From NCBI GenBank assembly GCA_023410875.1, contig JAEYPH010000058.1, positions 1 through 64,000 on the forward strand: a stretch of DNA of 64,000 nucleotides, written 5' to 3'. Below the pieces are notes generated by a model. The model was not told the DNA's origin and searched no databases. It worked only from the letters and a program-made list of their open reading frames with translations. Made by a program: the position numbers and the translations under genes. This document shows positions 16,856-26,579 of the stretch, piece after piece. How positions within the stretch are numbered: position 1 is the stretch's first letter; every line of letters starts with the position of its first letter. The DNA comes from Bacillota bacterium (lineage in GTDB: Bacteria; Bacillota; Clostridia; Christensenellales; UMGS416).

Positions 16856-17710
16856 TTACTTCGCCGCGGGGATGTACTTGTCCACGATCTTCTGGAAGGA
16901 GCCGTCGGCCTGCATGTCCTTGAGCACGCTGTTGACGAAGGCGATGAGCTCGGCATTGCCCTTCTTGGTGGCGATGGCCAGCTTGTCGGAGCTCAGCGGC
17001 TCGTCCACGAGCTTGACTTTGTCGGCATTCTTATCCACCAGCGCCTGGGCGGGGGCGGAGTCGGTCATCACAGCGTCCACCTTGCCGTTGATGAGCTCCA
17101 TCAGCGCATCGGAATCCTTGTTCATGCGGCTGACCTCGGCGCCTTCCACGAAGGAAGCCACGGTCGTGTCGGCCAGCGTGCCCAGCTGCACGCCGATCTT
17201 CTTGCCTACGAGGTCATCCAGCGTGGCGATGGCGCTGTCCTTGGCCACGATCATCTTGATAGAGGTCTCCATGTAAGGATCAGAGAAGTCCATAACCTTG
17301 GTGCGATCCTCGGTGATGCTCAGCGAAGACATGCCCAGGTCGCACTTGCCCGAGGGAATGGCGGCCAGCACCGCGTCGAAGCTCATGTTGTCCAGCTTGA
17401 GCTTGACGCCCAACTTGTCGGCGATGATCTGGGCCACTTCCATATCGATGCCCACGAACTTTTCGCCTTCCAGCATCTCGAAGGGAGGGTATTCGGCGTT
17501 GGTCGCCACGACCAGCTCGCCCTTGGCCTTGATGGAATCCAGCGTGACGCCGCCGGCGGCGGGCGCCTCAGAAGCAGCGGCGGACGCCTCGGGGGAAGCG
17601 GCGGGCAGAATGGCGGCGTCCGAGGGCGCCGCGGAAGGAGCGGGAGCCTGGCAGGCAGCCAGCGCCACCGTGGCTATGATCGCTGTCACCAGCGCGATCC
17701 ACTTTTTCAT
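16856..17710 (-). CDS. Polar amino-acid ABC transporter, substrate-binding lipoprotein
   Basis: A 284-residue extracellular binding protein. The signal ends in the lipobox ALAAC (Cys20), and an Ala/Pro/Ser-rich linker runs to about residue 48. The SBP family 3 fold follows: ELVVATNAEYPPFEML, IDMEVAQIIADKLG, and the DLGMSSLSITEDRTKVMDFSDPYM strand. The first gene of the operon. GGAGG lies before the ATG. The promoter upstream carries an ArgR-like box. Confidence 0.94.
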   Translation of the reverse strand: MKKWIALVTAIIATVALAACQAPAPSAAPSDAAILPAASPEASAAASEAPAAGGVTLDSIKAKGELVVATNAEYPPFEMLEGEKFVGIDMEVAQIIADKLGVKLKLDNMSFDAVLAAIPSGKCDLGMSSLSITEDRTKVMDFSDPYMETSIKMIVAKDSAIATLDDLVGKKIGVQLGTLADTTVASFVEGAEVSRMNKDSDALMELINGKVDAVMTDSAPAQALVDKNADKVKLVDEPLSSDKLAIATKKGNAELIAFVNSVLKDMQADGSFQKIVDKYIPAAK

Positions 17711-17741
17711 TTTTGGGTTCCTCCTATGCTTTTTTATGATT

Positions 17742-17774
17742 CATAATTATACATTCCGATTTATAGAAATGCAA
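17742..17774 (-). promoter_or_regulatory. ABC transporter promoter with ArgR-like box
   Basis: The -35 TTGCAT (17774-17769), 17-nt spacer and -10 TATAAT (17751-17746). The 13-mer ATGTATAATTATG across the -10 is identical to that over the argGH -10, and the -35/spacer design is almost the same. A common regulator, probably ArgR, is inferred. Confidence 0.6.
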
Positions 17775-17917
17775 TACAAAGAACAGATAAAAAATTGGCA
17801 ACCGCTGGCAGCGCCAACGCTTTGCCGCTTCGGCTTGCTCTGCGCCACATACAATGGATATTGACAATCGCATCAAGCAGTTGTAATCTGTTTTTACTAA
17901 CAAAAATGGTGATCATC

Positions 17918-18682
17918 ATGAAATCATACAAACTTTTATGGAACGCCGTTCCTCAGGACATTGCCCGTGGTTTTGCGCCGACGGAGTCGGGCTGGCGCTG
18001 CATGCTGTGCGGCAAGACCTTCGAGCTCGGCGTCATCTATGCGCTGGAAGGCTTGCTCTATGAAGCGCAACGGGCCGCGGCGGAGCATGTGCGCTCTGCC
18101 CACGGCTCGGTTTTCTTGGAACTGCTGCTGTTCGAGAAGAAGCTCACGGGCCTGACACCCCATCAGGCGCAAGTGCTGCGGCTGATGCACGAGGGAAAAA
18201 ACGACCGCGAGATTGCCGCGCACACCGGCTCCGCCAGCACCGCTGCCATCCGGAATCTTCGATTCTCTTTAAGGGAACGGGAGCGCCAAGCAAAAGCTTT
18301 TCTGGCACTGATGGAGGCCTTCCGGCTGGAACGGGGCAGCCTGGAGCGCGGCCGCGATGAAGATTTGATGAACGTAAACGAGGAGGCGCCCATGTTGGAC
18401 GAACGATTTGCCATCACCGAGGAAGAGCGGGCCGCGGTCTTCAAGGCCTACTTTGCCCATGGCCGCGTCAACGCCAGCCTGCCGGCCCGGGAGAAGAAGA
18501 AGATCATCGTGCTGTATGAGTTGATCAAGCGGTTTGAGGCCGGTCAGAAGTACAGCGAAAAAGAGGTCAACGCCCTCATCGGTACGACCTTTGAGGACTT
18601 CGCGACGTTGCGGCGCTATTTGGTGGACTATGGTCTGCTGGAGCGCACCGACGATTGCCTGCAGTATTGGGTCAAGGAATAG
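17918..18682 (+). CDS. DUF2087-type transcriptional regulator
   Basis: A 254-residue protein. The N-terminal part has a possible zinc site, CMLCG plus EHVRSAH (about residues 28-64). It is followed by a LuxR/sigma-type helix-turn-helix, LTPHQAQVLRLMHEGKNDREIAAHTG (about 76-101), and a C-terminal DUF2087 domain (KKKIIVLYELIKRFEAGQKYSEKEVNALI). The family is annotated as transcriptional regulators. The start is uncertain: no clear ribosome site, with ATGs at 17906 and 17918. It is divergent from the ABC transporter. Confidence 0.75.
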   Translation: MKSYKLLWNAVPQDIARGFAPTESGWRCMLCGKTFELGVIYALEGLLYEAQRAAAEHVRSAHGSVFLELLLFEKKLTGLTPHQAQVLRLMHEGKNDREIAAHTGSASTAAIRNLRFSLRERERQAKAFLALMEAFRLERGSLERGRDEDLMNVNEEAPMLDERFAITEEERAAVFKAYFAHGRVNASLPAREKKKIIVLYELIKRFEAGQKYSEKEVNALIGTTFEDFATLRRYLVDYGLLERTDDCLQYWVKE

Positions 18683-18692
18683 CGGTTCGGCA

Positions 18693-19274
18693 TCATTCGC
18701 CCAGCACGCTCCGGGCCAAAGCCTCCAGCGCCTGTCGGCGTTCCTGCGGGTCATGGAAGTCCTGACGGGAGAAGGATCGAAACAACGGCCCCAACAGAAT
18801 GACACCAAACATGGCCGCGATTGCCTGCACAATCGCGCTGCGCAGCGCGCCTTCACCCAGCGTTACACCCCTGCCGCGCAGGTCTTCATGGATATGTTCC
18901 AGAAAAGCGGTAAAGTGGCTATCCAGCTTCGCGCTGCACCGGCCCAAAATCAGCGGCTCATAAAAATGAGCACGGGTGAGCTCGGGATAGTCCAATGCGC
19001 CTTTGGTTATGTGATCCAGGATGTCCGCCAGCCGCTGCTGCGCCGGCACGCCCTCCCCGGGGCCAAAGTGCGACCAGTCGAAGGCATTGTTTAGCGTGAC
19101 TTCCATGACGCGCTCGATCAGTTGCTCCTTGGAGCGAAAATAGTAGTTGATCGCGGAGATGTTGACCCCGGCCTCCTCGGCAATGGCGCGCACCGTCGTG
19201 GCCTGCAAGCCCCGGCGCTCGATGCAGGCGATGGCTGAGTCGATGATTTTGCCTTCCATATTCCCAGCATTCAT
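18693..19274 (-). CDS. TetR-family transcriptional regulator
   Basis: A 193-residue repressor-type protein with an N-terminal HTH, GLQATTVRAIAEEAGVNISAINYYFRSKEQLIERVM (about residues 22-57). Its start overlaps the stop of the SDR gene before it (ATGA), so the two are co-translated. It probably controls the divergent promoters at 20.18-20.27 kb, that is, this operon and the SDR gene on the other strand. The ligand is unknown. Confidence 0.88.
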   Translation of the reverse strand: MNAGNMEGKIIDSAIACIERRGLQATTVRAIAEEAGVNISAINYYFRSKEQLIERVMEVTLNNAFDWSHFGPGEGVPAQQRLADILDHITKGALDYPELTRAHFYEPLILGRCSAKLDSHFTAFLEHIHEDLRGRGVTLGEGALRSAIVQAIAAMFGVILLGPLFRSFSRQDFHDPQERRQALEALARSVLGE

Positions 19275-20146
19275 AAAGTATTCCGCTCCCCCTCATCCCA
19301 GCTGTCCGGCTGCACGGCGCACAGGCGCTCCGAAGCCTCCCACAGCAGGGTGGCCGGGTCCACCCGCAGCGCGTAGGCGCTGGGCTTCACCGGCTTCTTA
19401 TCATACCAATAAAGCGCGCCGCTGCGCAACGGCTGCTCGTCGGCGGCCAGCCACGCGATGGCCTCGCCGGGTATGGATGGGTCCACCCCGCTGCCCATGC
19501 GCAGCCGCCACACCAGGCGTTCCAGGCCGGCGGTGCCCTTGAGGCCGATGTCGGTGCGCACGAGACCTGGGTCCGCCGCGAAGGCGCGCACCGCGCAGCC
19601 CAGGCGGCGGTTCAGCTCCGCGGCGAACAACACATTGCACAGCTTGGTGCGCTTGTATGCGCCCAGCAGGCTGTAGCGGCGGCGCTGCTGCACGTCGGGG
19701 AAGCTTAGCCGTGTGTGCCGGTGGGAGTTGGAACTGACCGCAACGACCCGCCCGCCGGCACGGCGCAGCAGCGGCAGCAGTTCGTGGGTCAGCAGAAAGC
19801 CCGAAAGGTGATTCACCGCGAACTGCAGCTCCACGCCGTCCTCTGTCGTCATAAAGTGGCTGCTGACCGTGCCGGCGCACAGCACCAGCGCGTCCACCGC
19901 GCTGTACTGGCGGCGCAGCTGGGCGGCAAGCTCCCTCACCTGCCGCTGGGAGCCCAGGTCGGCCACGAAGAAGCGCACGTCCGCCCCGGGGCACGCCTCC
20001 CGGATGCGTATGCCCACCTGCTCGCAGCGCTGGGCACTGCGCCCCACGCCGGCCAGCGCATATCCCCGGTTTGCCAGCGCCAGCGCCACAGCCAGCCCGA
20101 TGCCCGCCGTGGCCCCCGTGACCACGGCCACCTTTGTTTCTTCCAT
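19271..20146 (-). CDS. SDR-family oxidoreductase (retinol dehydrogenase-like)
   Basis: A 291-residue short-chain dehydrogenase. It has the cofactor loop GATAGIG (11-17), catalytic Ser139 or neighbour (VSSNS), and Tyr164/Lys168 in YKRTK. NHLSGFLLTHELLPLL and TKLCNVLFAAELNRRL place it near the RDH/WWOX-type SDRs, which act on retinoid-like or lipid carbonyls in animals; the bacterial substrate is unknown. First gene of an operon with a TetR regulator, with GGGAGG before its ATG. Confidence 0.88.
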   Translation of the reverse strand: MEETKVAVVTGATAGIGLAVALALANRGYALAGVGRSAQRCEQVGIRIREACPGADVRFFVADLGSQRQVRELAAQLRRQYSAVDALVLCAGTVSSHFMTTEDGVELQFAVNHLSGFLLTHELLPLLRRAGGRVVAVSSNSHRHTRLSFPDVQQRRRYSLLGAYKRTKLCNVLFAAELNRRLGCAVRAFAADPGLVRTDIGLKGTAGLERLVWRLRMGSGVDPSIPGEAIAWLAADEQPLRSGALYWYDKKPVKPSAYALRVDPATLLWEASERLCAVQPDSWDEGERNTL

Positions 20147-20178
20147 CGAGGCCCCTCCCTGATTCTTTCATCATCCCC

Positions 20179-20270
20179 ATCCTATCGCATCGCATCCACC
20201 GTGTCAATCGTTTGTTTTTAACATGCATTTAAAACATTTGTTTGACTTCTGTACTGCGACATGCTATCCT
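20179..20270. promoter_or_regulatory. Divergent promoters of the TetR/SDR locus
   Basis: Minus strand: TTGACA (20208-20203), 18 nt, TAGGAT (20184-20179). Plus strand: TTGACT (20242-20247), 17 nt, TATCCT (20265-20270) with an extended -10 TG. Between them lies an AT-rich stretch with GTCAA...TTGAC arms around ATGCAT, a plausible site for the TetR protein to block both promoters. Confidence 0.65.
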
Positions 20271-20292
20271 TTTTCACGCAGGAGGTGTCTCG

Positions 20293-21108
20293 ATGAGCAT
20301 GGCATTTTTGTCCGGCGCCACCGGCGGCCTGGGCCGCAGCATGGCCGTGGAATGCGCCAGCCGGGGGTGGGATCTTTTTTTGACCGACCGCAACGCTGCG
20401 GCGCTGGAGGCCTTTGCCTCCAGCCTGCGCAGCGGCTGGCATGTGCGGGTGGATTGCGCCGCCTGCGACATGGCCGATGAGGCCAGCCGCACGGCGCTGC
20501 TGCACACCTTGCGCCAGCGCGGTGTCACACTGCATTTCATCTGCAACATAGCCGGTGTGGACTATGAAGGGCCGTTTCTGGATCAGCCCCGCAACCGGAT
20601 ACTGGATATCCTGAAGGTCAATGTGCTGTCCACCGTGGATATGCTCCATGGGCTGACCGACCTGCGCGACGGCGCCAGACCGCTGCGCATCGTCAACGTA
20701 TGCAGCCTGGCGGCGCTGTTCCCGATGCCGGTTAAGGCGACCTACGCCGCCTCCAAGAGGCTGCTGCTGGATCTCTCCTTGGCCCTGCGGGAGGAGCTGC
20801 GCGCCGTGGGCGCCACAGTGACGGCGCTGTGCCCGGCGGGCATGGCGACCAATGAGGACTGCATCCGCGGCATGGCGGTGCAGGGCTTCATGGGCCGCGT
20901 CACCACGCTGCAGGTGGGCCGCATCTGCGCCGGCACTGTGGACGCAGCGCTGCGGGGCCGCGCCGTCTACATTCCCGGCATCGTCAACCGCATTCTGGCC
21001 GCCGCCGGCGCACTGGTGCCCAAAGCACTGGTGGCCCGCCTTATCGGCTGGCGCTGGCGCAAGACCAGCCGGGCCGTGCAGCGGATGAAGCTGGCGGGGG
21101 GAGAGTAA
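20293..21108 (+). CDS. SDR-family oxidoreductase with C-terminal extension
   Basis: A 271-residue protein with the cofactor loop GATGGLG (8-14), NIAG (85-88), Ser138 and Tyr151/Lys155 in YAASK. The last ~60 residues (VYIPGIVNRILAAAGALVPKALVARLIGWRWRKTSR) form a hydrophobic then basic tail, as in membrane-associated SDRs of the YqjQ/DltE kind. The ATG at 20293 follows CAGGAGGTG. It is divergent from another SDR and a TetR gene and is likely under the same control. Confidence 0.85.
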   Translation: MSMAFLSGATGGLGRSMAVECASRGWDLFLTDRNAAALEAFASSLRSGWHVRVDCAACDMADEASRTALLHTLRQRGVTLHFICNIAGVDYEGPFLDQPRNRILDILKVNVLSTVDMLHGLTDLRDGARPLRIVNVCSLAALFPMPVKATYAASKRLLLDLSLALREELRAVGATVTALCPAGMATNEDCIRGMAVQGFMGRVTTLQVGRICAGTVDAALRGRAVYIPGIVNRILAAAGALVPKALVARLIGWRWRKTSRAVQRMKLAGGE

Positions 21109-21128
21109 GCGAAGAAGAAACGGCAAAT

Positions 21129-21163
21129 TCTCAGGGGATCCTTCGCTGCGCTCAGGATGACAG
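21129..21163 (-). repeat. CATTCTGAG-type repeat, fragment
   Basis: CTCAGGGGATCCTTCGCTGC then GCTCAGGATGACAG: one arm of the repeat seen as an array at 51967-52270. Confidence 0.7.
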
Positions 21164-21192
21164 TTCGGGGTGCGGACATAAGCAGCAGCATA

Positions 21193-21399
21193 TTGCCGAT
21201 GGCGGATTCATTCCGCCGAGGAAACCGAAAACCAGATAGAATCGTGTCAAAAACCCGCCCGCGGGCGACCTCGATTCTTCATCAGTTGATATGGGTCGTA
21301 CAGCTTAAAGGGCCGTCCGGCGACGGTTATCGCCAGACGGCCAACGTGAACTCATGCAAGAAAATAAATCATCGCCCGCGCAACCGCGCGGGCGATGAA
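21193..21399 (+). repeat. Dispersed multi-hairpin element, copy C
   Basis: Hairpin 1 (GGCGGA-TTCAT-TCCGCC) then GAGGAAAC; CCCGCCCGCGGGCGA; hairpin 3 (21311-21342) with CGGTTA loop and one mismatch. Hairpin 4 (21369-21398) is a 13-bp stem but with loop AACC. On the minus strand this last stem is followed by TTTATTTTC, so it probably also ends the SASP transcript. Together with the repeat fragment it fills the 316-bp gap. Confidence 0.8.
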
Positions 21400-21424
21400 A
21401 GTACTACCAGCCAACGCCTATTCG

Positions 21425-21631
21425 TTAGCGAGTGCCAGGCCTTCCGCTCATGCCCTGCTCATACTGCTGGATCATGCGCTTGACCATCTCTCCGCCCACC
21501 GAACCGGCCTCGCGGGAGCTTAAGTCGCCGTTGTATCCCTGGCTGAACTTGACATTCAATGAGTTGGCAACTTCATACTTCATCTTATCAAGCGCACCCT
21601 GAGCTTCAGGCACCAGTTTTTTGTTTGCCAT
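21425..21631 (-). CDS. Alpha/beta-type small acid-soluble spore protein
   Basis: A 68-residue DNA-coating protein of dormant spores. It has the family core KMKYEVANSLNV, where the spore protease GPR cleaves after the Glu, and the C-terminal GGEMVKRMIQQYEQ motif. It starts at the ATG at 21631, after GGAGGTGAACCTG. It lies 34 bp downstream of a second SASP gene; expression in the forespore under sigma G is expected for the family. Confidence 0.93.
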   Translation of the reverse strand: MANKKLVPEAQGALDKMKYEVANSLNVKFSQGYNGDLSSREAGSVGGEMVKRMIQQYEQGMSGRPGTR

Positions 21632-21665
21632 CAGGTTCACCTCCGGGATTTGTTTTCAGTACCGT

Positions 21666-21878
21666 TTAGCGCTGAATCGTGCCGGTACCGATGGTCTGCT
21701 CATACTGCTGGATCATGCGCTTAACCATTTCGCCGCCGACCCGGCCGTTCTGAGCGCTCGTCAGGTCGCCGTTGTAGCCGTTCTTGAGGTTGATGCCAAA
21801 GGACGTCGCCACCTCATACTTCATGTTGTCCAGAGCCTGGCTGGCCTGCGGGACGAGCTTTCTGTTGCTCCTTGCCAT
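21666..21878 (-). CDS. Alpha/beta-type small acid-soluble spore protein
   Basis: A 70-residue SASP, paralogous to the next gene, with KYEVATSFGI (GPR site), NGYNGDLTSAQNGRVGGEMVKRMIQQYEQ. The ATG at 21878 follows AAGGAGGTGAAACAA. Upstream on the minus strand TGAGTA (21938-21933), 19 nt, CATTAAT (21913-21907) is a possible, imperfect sigma-G promoter. The pair is direct evidence that the organism sporulates or descends from spore-formers. Confidence 0.93.
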   Translation of the reverse strand: MARSNRKLVPQASQALDNMKYEVATSFGINLKNGYNGDLTSAQNGRVGGEMVKRMIQQYEQTIGTGTIQR

Positions 21879-22041
21879 TTGTTTCACCTCCTTACGTGAT
21901 TCTGCTATTAATGTAACCCCACGTGCTTTGAATACTCATGGAAATAAATTGGGCGTGTTTTAAGCATTGGAAAAATTGGCATTGGCATCCAGTGACGGTT
22001 TGTTTGCATGTTCATGGGGCTATTTTGCGCGTTTTATTGGA

Positions 22042-22077
22042 TAAAATGAAAAGCGCGAAACCGAAAATTCCGCGCTT
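22042..22077 (-). terminator. Probable terminator of the activase gene
   Basis: On the minus strand AAGCGCG pairs with CGCGCTT across 13 nt and is followed by TTCATTTTA. It lies 25 bp past the stop of the large gene. Confidence 0.6.
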
Positions 22078-22101
22078 CATAAGAGAAGATGCGATTTTTC
22101 G

Positions 22102-25100
22102 TCAGACCGATTCTTTCTCGATCTGCTCTGCGGGGCCGGCGGCCTCGGCAGGCGCGCTGGGGCGCAGGCGCTGGCCGGCGATGGCCAGCATGAGCTTGAT
22201 GCGGTTAAGCTGGTTGACCTCGCTGGCGCCGGGGTCATAATCGATGGCGGTCACGTTGGCCTCGGGGTGCAGGCGTCGCAGCTCCTTGAGCACGCCCTTG
22301 CCGGTGATGTGGTTGGGCAGGCAGCCGAAGGGCTGCAGGCACGCGATGTTGCCCACGCCGCTGTGCAGCAGCTCCAGCATTTCGGCGGTCAGCAGCCATC
22401 CTTCGCCGGTCTGGTTGCCAAGCGAGGTGACCTCCTGTGCCAGCGCGGCCATCTTGGCCACGGGTTGGGGCGCAGTGAAGCGGCGGCTGGATTTGAGCGC
22501 CGCCACGGCGTCGGCGCGCATGCGCTCCATATACCAGATGCCGATGTTGGCCAGCACCTTGCTGCGCAGCGCTCCGGCCAGATAGCGGTGCTTGTAGTTG
22601 CTGTTATAAGAGCTGTACATCATAAAGTCCATGAGGTCCGGCACGACGGCTTCGGCGCCCTCGGCCTCCAGCACGTCCACGATGTTGTTGTTGGCCAGCG
22701 GATGGAACTTCACGAGGATCTCTCCCACGACGCCCACCCGGGGCTTGAGTTTCTCCACGATCTCCAGCGAATCGAAATCCGCGACGATGGCGCGCAGGTT
22801 GCGCCGGTATTCGCCCATGGAGGCCCCCCGCAGGGACGCCGCCGCCTTGGCCGCCCACTGGCGCCACAGCGCGTTGGCCGAGCCAGGGAAACGCTCATAG
22901 GGCCGCACGCGGTACAGCACCCGCATGAACACGTCGCCATACGCCAGCGCCATCATAGCCCGCTTGGCCAGGCCGTAGGTGTATACCATGCCGGCGTTGC
23001 GCTCCAGGCCGGCGGCGTTTAGGGATATAACCGGGATGCTCTCGAAGCCCGCGCTGCGCAGCGCCTTGCGGATAAAGGTGATATAGTTCGTGGCGCGGCA
23101 GCCGCCGCCGGTCTGCGTGATGATCACGCTCACGTTGTCCAGGTCGTACTTGCCGGACTTCAGCGCATGCATGATCTGGCCCACGACCAGCAGCGAAGGA
23201 TAGCACGCGTCGTTGTTGACGTATTTGAGGCCCTCGTTGATGAGCTCTCGGTCATCATGGGGCAGGATCTCCAGATTGTAGCCGCTGTGACGGAAGGCAG
23301 CTTCCAACAGTTCGAAATGGATCGGCGACATCTGCGGGCACAGGATCGTGTGGCGCTTGCGCATGGCCTTCGTGAATTCCACGCGGCTCTGGGGCGTGTC
23401 CACGGCCCGCGGGCCGATGCCGGCGCGCTGGCGCTCCTCCATGGCGGCCATGAGCGACCGCAGGCGGATGCGCACATTGCCCAGGTTGTTGATCTCGTCG
23501 ATCTTGAGCACCGTGTAGACGCGGTTGTGGCCGTGTACGATGCGCTGCACTTCGTCGGTCGTGATGGCGTCCAGCCCACAGCCGAAGGAATTCAGTTGCA
23601 CCAGCTCCAGGTTGGGCCGGGTCTTTACGACCTCGGCGGCGCGGTACAGCCGGGTGTGGTAGGCCCACTGGTCCACGACCTGCAGCGGCCGCGGCACATG
23701 GCCCTGGTGGGCGATGGAATCCTCACTGAGCACGGCAAAGCCATAGCTGTTTAAGAGCTCCGGTATGCCGTGGTGGATCTCCGGATCGATGTGATAGGGC
23801 CGGCCTGCCAGCACGATGCCCCGGCCGCCGGTGCGGTCCAGCTCCGAGAGCACCTGCTCGCCGCGGCGGCGGATGTCGGCGCGGGCGCTCATAAGCTCCC
23901 GCCAGGCGGCGGCGGCGGCCCGCAGTATGGTGCGACGATCCACACCGGTGAAGGCGAACTCCTCCGCCAGCCTCAGGCCCAGCTTGCGCGGGTCGTTGAG
24001 CGACAGGAAGGGGTTCAGGAAGGCCACGCCCTGCTCGCGGAACACCTCCATGTTGTTGCGGATGTTCTCGGGGTAGCTCGTGACGATGGGGCAGTTGAAG
24101 CAATTGTTGGCCCCTTCGTCCTCCTTGGTCTCATAAGCCACACTGGGGTAAAAGACGGTCTTGACGCCGGACCCAATGAGGCTCATAACATGGCCGTGGG
24201 CCAGCTTGGCCGGGTAGCACGCCGATTCGCTGGGGATCGTCTCCATGCCCAGCTCATAGAGGTGCTTGCTCGAGGGCGGCGACAGCCGGACGCTGTAGCC
24301 AATGGCCGTCAGGAACGTGAACCAGTAGGGATAATTCTCAAAGATGTTGAGCACCCGGGGAATGCCGATGACGCCCAGCGGCGCATGATCCTCCGGCGTG
24401 GGCTCGTAGCCCATGAATCGCTTGAGCTTGTCTTCATACAGGTTGGGCAGCTCGCTCTTGCGCCCGCCCTTGCCGCCGCCGCGCTCGCAGCGGTTGCCGC
24501 TCACAAAGGTGGCGCCGTCCTCAAAACGGCTGACCGTCAGCAGGCAGCGGTTCTCGCACAGGCCGCAGCGGCTCAGCGACGTGCGGTGCCGGAAGGTCTC
24601 CAGATCCCGGCTGCCCAGCAGCGCGGTGGCCTGGCCATCCCAGCGGTCGGCGGCTAACAGTGCCGCGCCATAGGCGCCCATGAGCGCGGCGATGTCAGCG
24701 CGAATCACGTCGCGGCCGGCGATGAGCTCCAGCGCCCGCAGCACCGCCGCGTTGGCAAAAGTGCCGCCCTGCACGACGACATGTCGGCCCATGTCCTGCG
24801 GGCTGCGCAGCTTGATGACCTTGTTGAGCGCGTTCTTGATGACCGAATAGGCCAGGCCAGCGGAGATGTCGCCCACGGTGGCCCCTTCCTTCTGGGCCTG
24901 CTTCACGCGGGAATTCATGAACACCGTGCAGCGGCTGCCCAGGTCTATGGGGCTCTGGGCAAAGAGTGCCTCTTGGGCGAATTGGTCCACGGTCAGGTTC
25001 AGGGATTTGGCAAAGGTCTCGATGAAAGAACCGCAGCCCGACGAGCACGCCTCGTTGAGCAGGATGCTGTCGATGACACCGTCGCGGATGCGCAGGCACT

Positions 25101-26376
25101 TCATGTCCTGGCCGCCGATGTCCAAGATGAAGTCCACTTCGGGGTCGAACCGGGCAGCGGCCTTGTAGTGGGCTACGGTCTCTATTTCGCCCTCGTCCAC
25201 ATGCAGCGCGGCCTTGAGCAGGCCCTCGCCATAGCCGGTCACACAGGAGCGGGCGATGAACGCGCCGGGCGGCAGCAGGCCGTAGAGCTCCTGCAGATAG
25301 CCGCGCACCAGCTCCAGCGGGCGGCCCTGGTTGCTGCCATATCGGCTGTGCATCAGGCTGCCGTCGGGGGCAATGAGCGCCAGCTTGGTCGTCGTGCTGC
25401 CGGCATCAATGCCCAAAAAGCACGGCCCGCTGTAACCAGCCAACGGCGCTGCCGGCGCCCGCGCGGCCTCATGGCAGGCCCGGAAGGCGTCATATTCCTG
25501 CTGATCGGCAAATAGCGCCGGCAGGCGGTCGATCTCATGGCTGACCACGGCGCGCAGGCGCTCCAGGCGGCGCTGCAGCGCATCCAGCGCCGTCACGTCG
25601 TCCTGCACGCTCTCCAGCGCCGCGCCGTGGGCGGCGAACAGATGGCTGCCCTCGGGGTGGATGGCTCGTTCAGGGGTCAGATGCAGCGTCTCCTCGAAGC
25701 GGCGGCGCAGTTCACCCAGGAAGTGCAGCGGGCCGCCCAAAAAGGCCACGGCGCCGCGAATGGGCTTGCCGCAGGCCAGGCCGCTGATGGTCTGGTTGAC
25801 GACCGACTGGAACACCGAGGCCGCGATGTCCGCAGCACCGGCGCCTTCGTTTAGCAGCGACTGGATGTCGGATTTGGCGAACACGCCGCAGCGCGACGCG
25901 ATGGAATAAATGACCTTGGAGCCACGGGCCAGCACGTCCAGGCCGCCGGCGTCGGTGTTGAGCAGCGACGCCATCTGGTCGATGAAGCTGCCGGTGCCGC
26001 CGGCGCAGATGCCGTTCATGCGCTGCTCCACGGTACCCTGGAAGTAGGTAATCTTGGCGTCCTCGCCGCCCAGCTCGATGGCCACGTCGGCCTGGGGAAT
26101 CAGCCTTTTGACGGCGGCGGTGCTGGCGATAACCTCCTGGGTGAAGGGCAAGCCCAGCGTCTCGGCGATGGTCAGGCCGCCGGAGCCGGTGAACCGCGCC
26201 GTGACGGCGCTGCCGGCAAACAGCCTGGCCGCCTCAGCCACGAGTTCGATGAGCGTATTGCGGGTGTCGGAAAAATGCCTGCGGTAGCGCTCAAAAACCG
26301 GCTGCAGGCTGCTGTTCAGTAAAACTGCCTTTATGGTCGTGGAGCCGATGTCCAGCCCCAAATGATAGGTGCTCAT
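22102..26376 (-). CDS. Very large 2-hydroxyacyl-CoA dehydratase activase-type protein
   Basis: A ~1,424-residue protein. Two ASKHA-fold activase units occur in series, starting at [10 protein letters not shown] (about residue 7) and [10 protein letters not shown] (about 325). Each has a cluster-ligand-like cysteine pair: [16 protein letters not shown], and [15 protein letters not shown]. Then comes a Cys-rich link (CGLCENRC), a DUF2229-like domain, and an HgdB-like C-terminal region. Activases of this type use ATP to push one electron into a partner dehydratase. No dehydratase genes are adjacent, so the partner is unknown. A TATATA -10 (26439-26434) would place the mRNA start at the upstream ATG (26427), so I prefer the ATG at 26376, which follows GAGG. 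Confidence 0.85.
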   Translation of the reverse strand: MSTYHLGLDIGSTTIKAVLLNSSLQPVFERYRRHFSDTRNTLIELVAEAARLFAGSAVTARFTGSGGLTIAETLGLPFTQEVIASTAAVKRLIPQADVAIELGGEDAKITYFQGTVEQRMNGICAGGTGSFIDQMASLLNTDAGGLDVLARGSKVIYSIASRCGVFAKSDIQSLLNEGAGAADIAASVFQSVVNQTISGLACGKPIRGAVAFLGGPLHFLGELRRRFEETLHLTPERAIHPEGSHLFAAHGAALESVQDDVTALDALQRRLERLRAVVSHEIDRLPALFADQQEYDAFRACHEAARAPAAPLAGYSGPCFLGIDAGSTTTKLALIAPDGSLMHSRYGSNQGRPLELVRGYLQELYGLLPPGAFIARSCVTGYGEGLLKAALHVDEGEIETVAHYKAAARFDPEVDFILDIGGQDMKCLRIRDGVIDSILLNEACSSGCGSFIETFAKSLNLTVDQFAQEALFAQSPIDLGSRCTVFMNSRVKQAQKEGATVGDISAGLAYSVIKNALNKVIKLRSPQDMGRHVVVQGGTFANAAVLRALELIAGRDVIRADIAALMGAYGAALLAADRWDGQATALLGSRDLETFRHRTSLSRCGLCENRCLLTVSRFEDGATFVSGNRCERGGGKGGRKSELPNLYEDKLKRFMGYEPTPEDHAPLGVIGIPRVLNIFENYPYWFTFLTAIGYSVRLSPPSSKHLYELGMETIPSESACYPAKLAHGHVMSLIGSGVKTVFYPSVAYETKEDEGANNCFNCPIVTSYPENIRNNMEVFREQGVAFLNPFLSLNDPRKLGLRLAEEFAFTGVDRRTILRAAAAAWRELMSARADIRRRGEQVLSELDRTGGRGIVLAGRPYHIDPEIHHGIPELLNSYGFAVLSEDSIAHQGHVPRPLQVVDQWAYHTRLYRAAEVVKTRPNLELVQLNSFGCGLDAITTDEVQRIVHGHNRVYTVLKIDEINNLGNVRIRLRSLMAAMEERQRAGIGPRAVDTPQSRVEFTKAMRKRHTILCPQMSPIHFELLEAAFRHSGYNLEILPHDDRELINEGLKYVNNDACYPSLLVVGQIMHALKSGKYDLDNVSVIITQTGGGCRATNYITFIRKALRSAGFESIPVISLNAAGLERNAGMVYTYGLAKRAMMALAYGDVFMRVLYRVRPYERFPGSANALWRQWAAKAAASLRGASMGEYRRNLRAIVADFDSLEIVEKLKPRVGVVGEILVKFHPLANNNIVDVLEAEGAEAVVPDLMDFMMYSSYNSNYKHRYLAGALRSKVLANIGIWYMERMRADAVAALKSSRRFTAPQPVAKMAALAQEVTSLGNQTGEGWLLTAEMLELLHSGVGNIACLQPFGCLPNHITGKGVLKELRRLHPEANVTAIDYDPGASEVNQLNRIKLMLAIAGQRLRPSAPAEAAGPAEQIEKESV

Positions 26377-26579
26377 GGTCGCCTCTTGGATGTCTTCACG
26401 GATTGCTTTCCGGATATTCTTTTCCATACTCTCTATATATTGTCGTTATCATAAACTTGTCACAGGGTCCCGTCAAGCGCGTGGACGTTAAGAGCGGTTT
26501 CAGTCGCCCACAATGCCTTGTTTCAAACAGTCCGCCATGGTAATATTAACCGATATAACCTTCACAGGAGCGTGAGAGC

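Noticed and set aside
26428..26579. Possible T-box riboswitch before glnS
   Set aside because: The gap is only 152 bp, with no T-box sequence, specifier loop or terminator.
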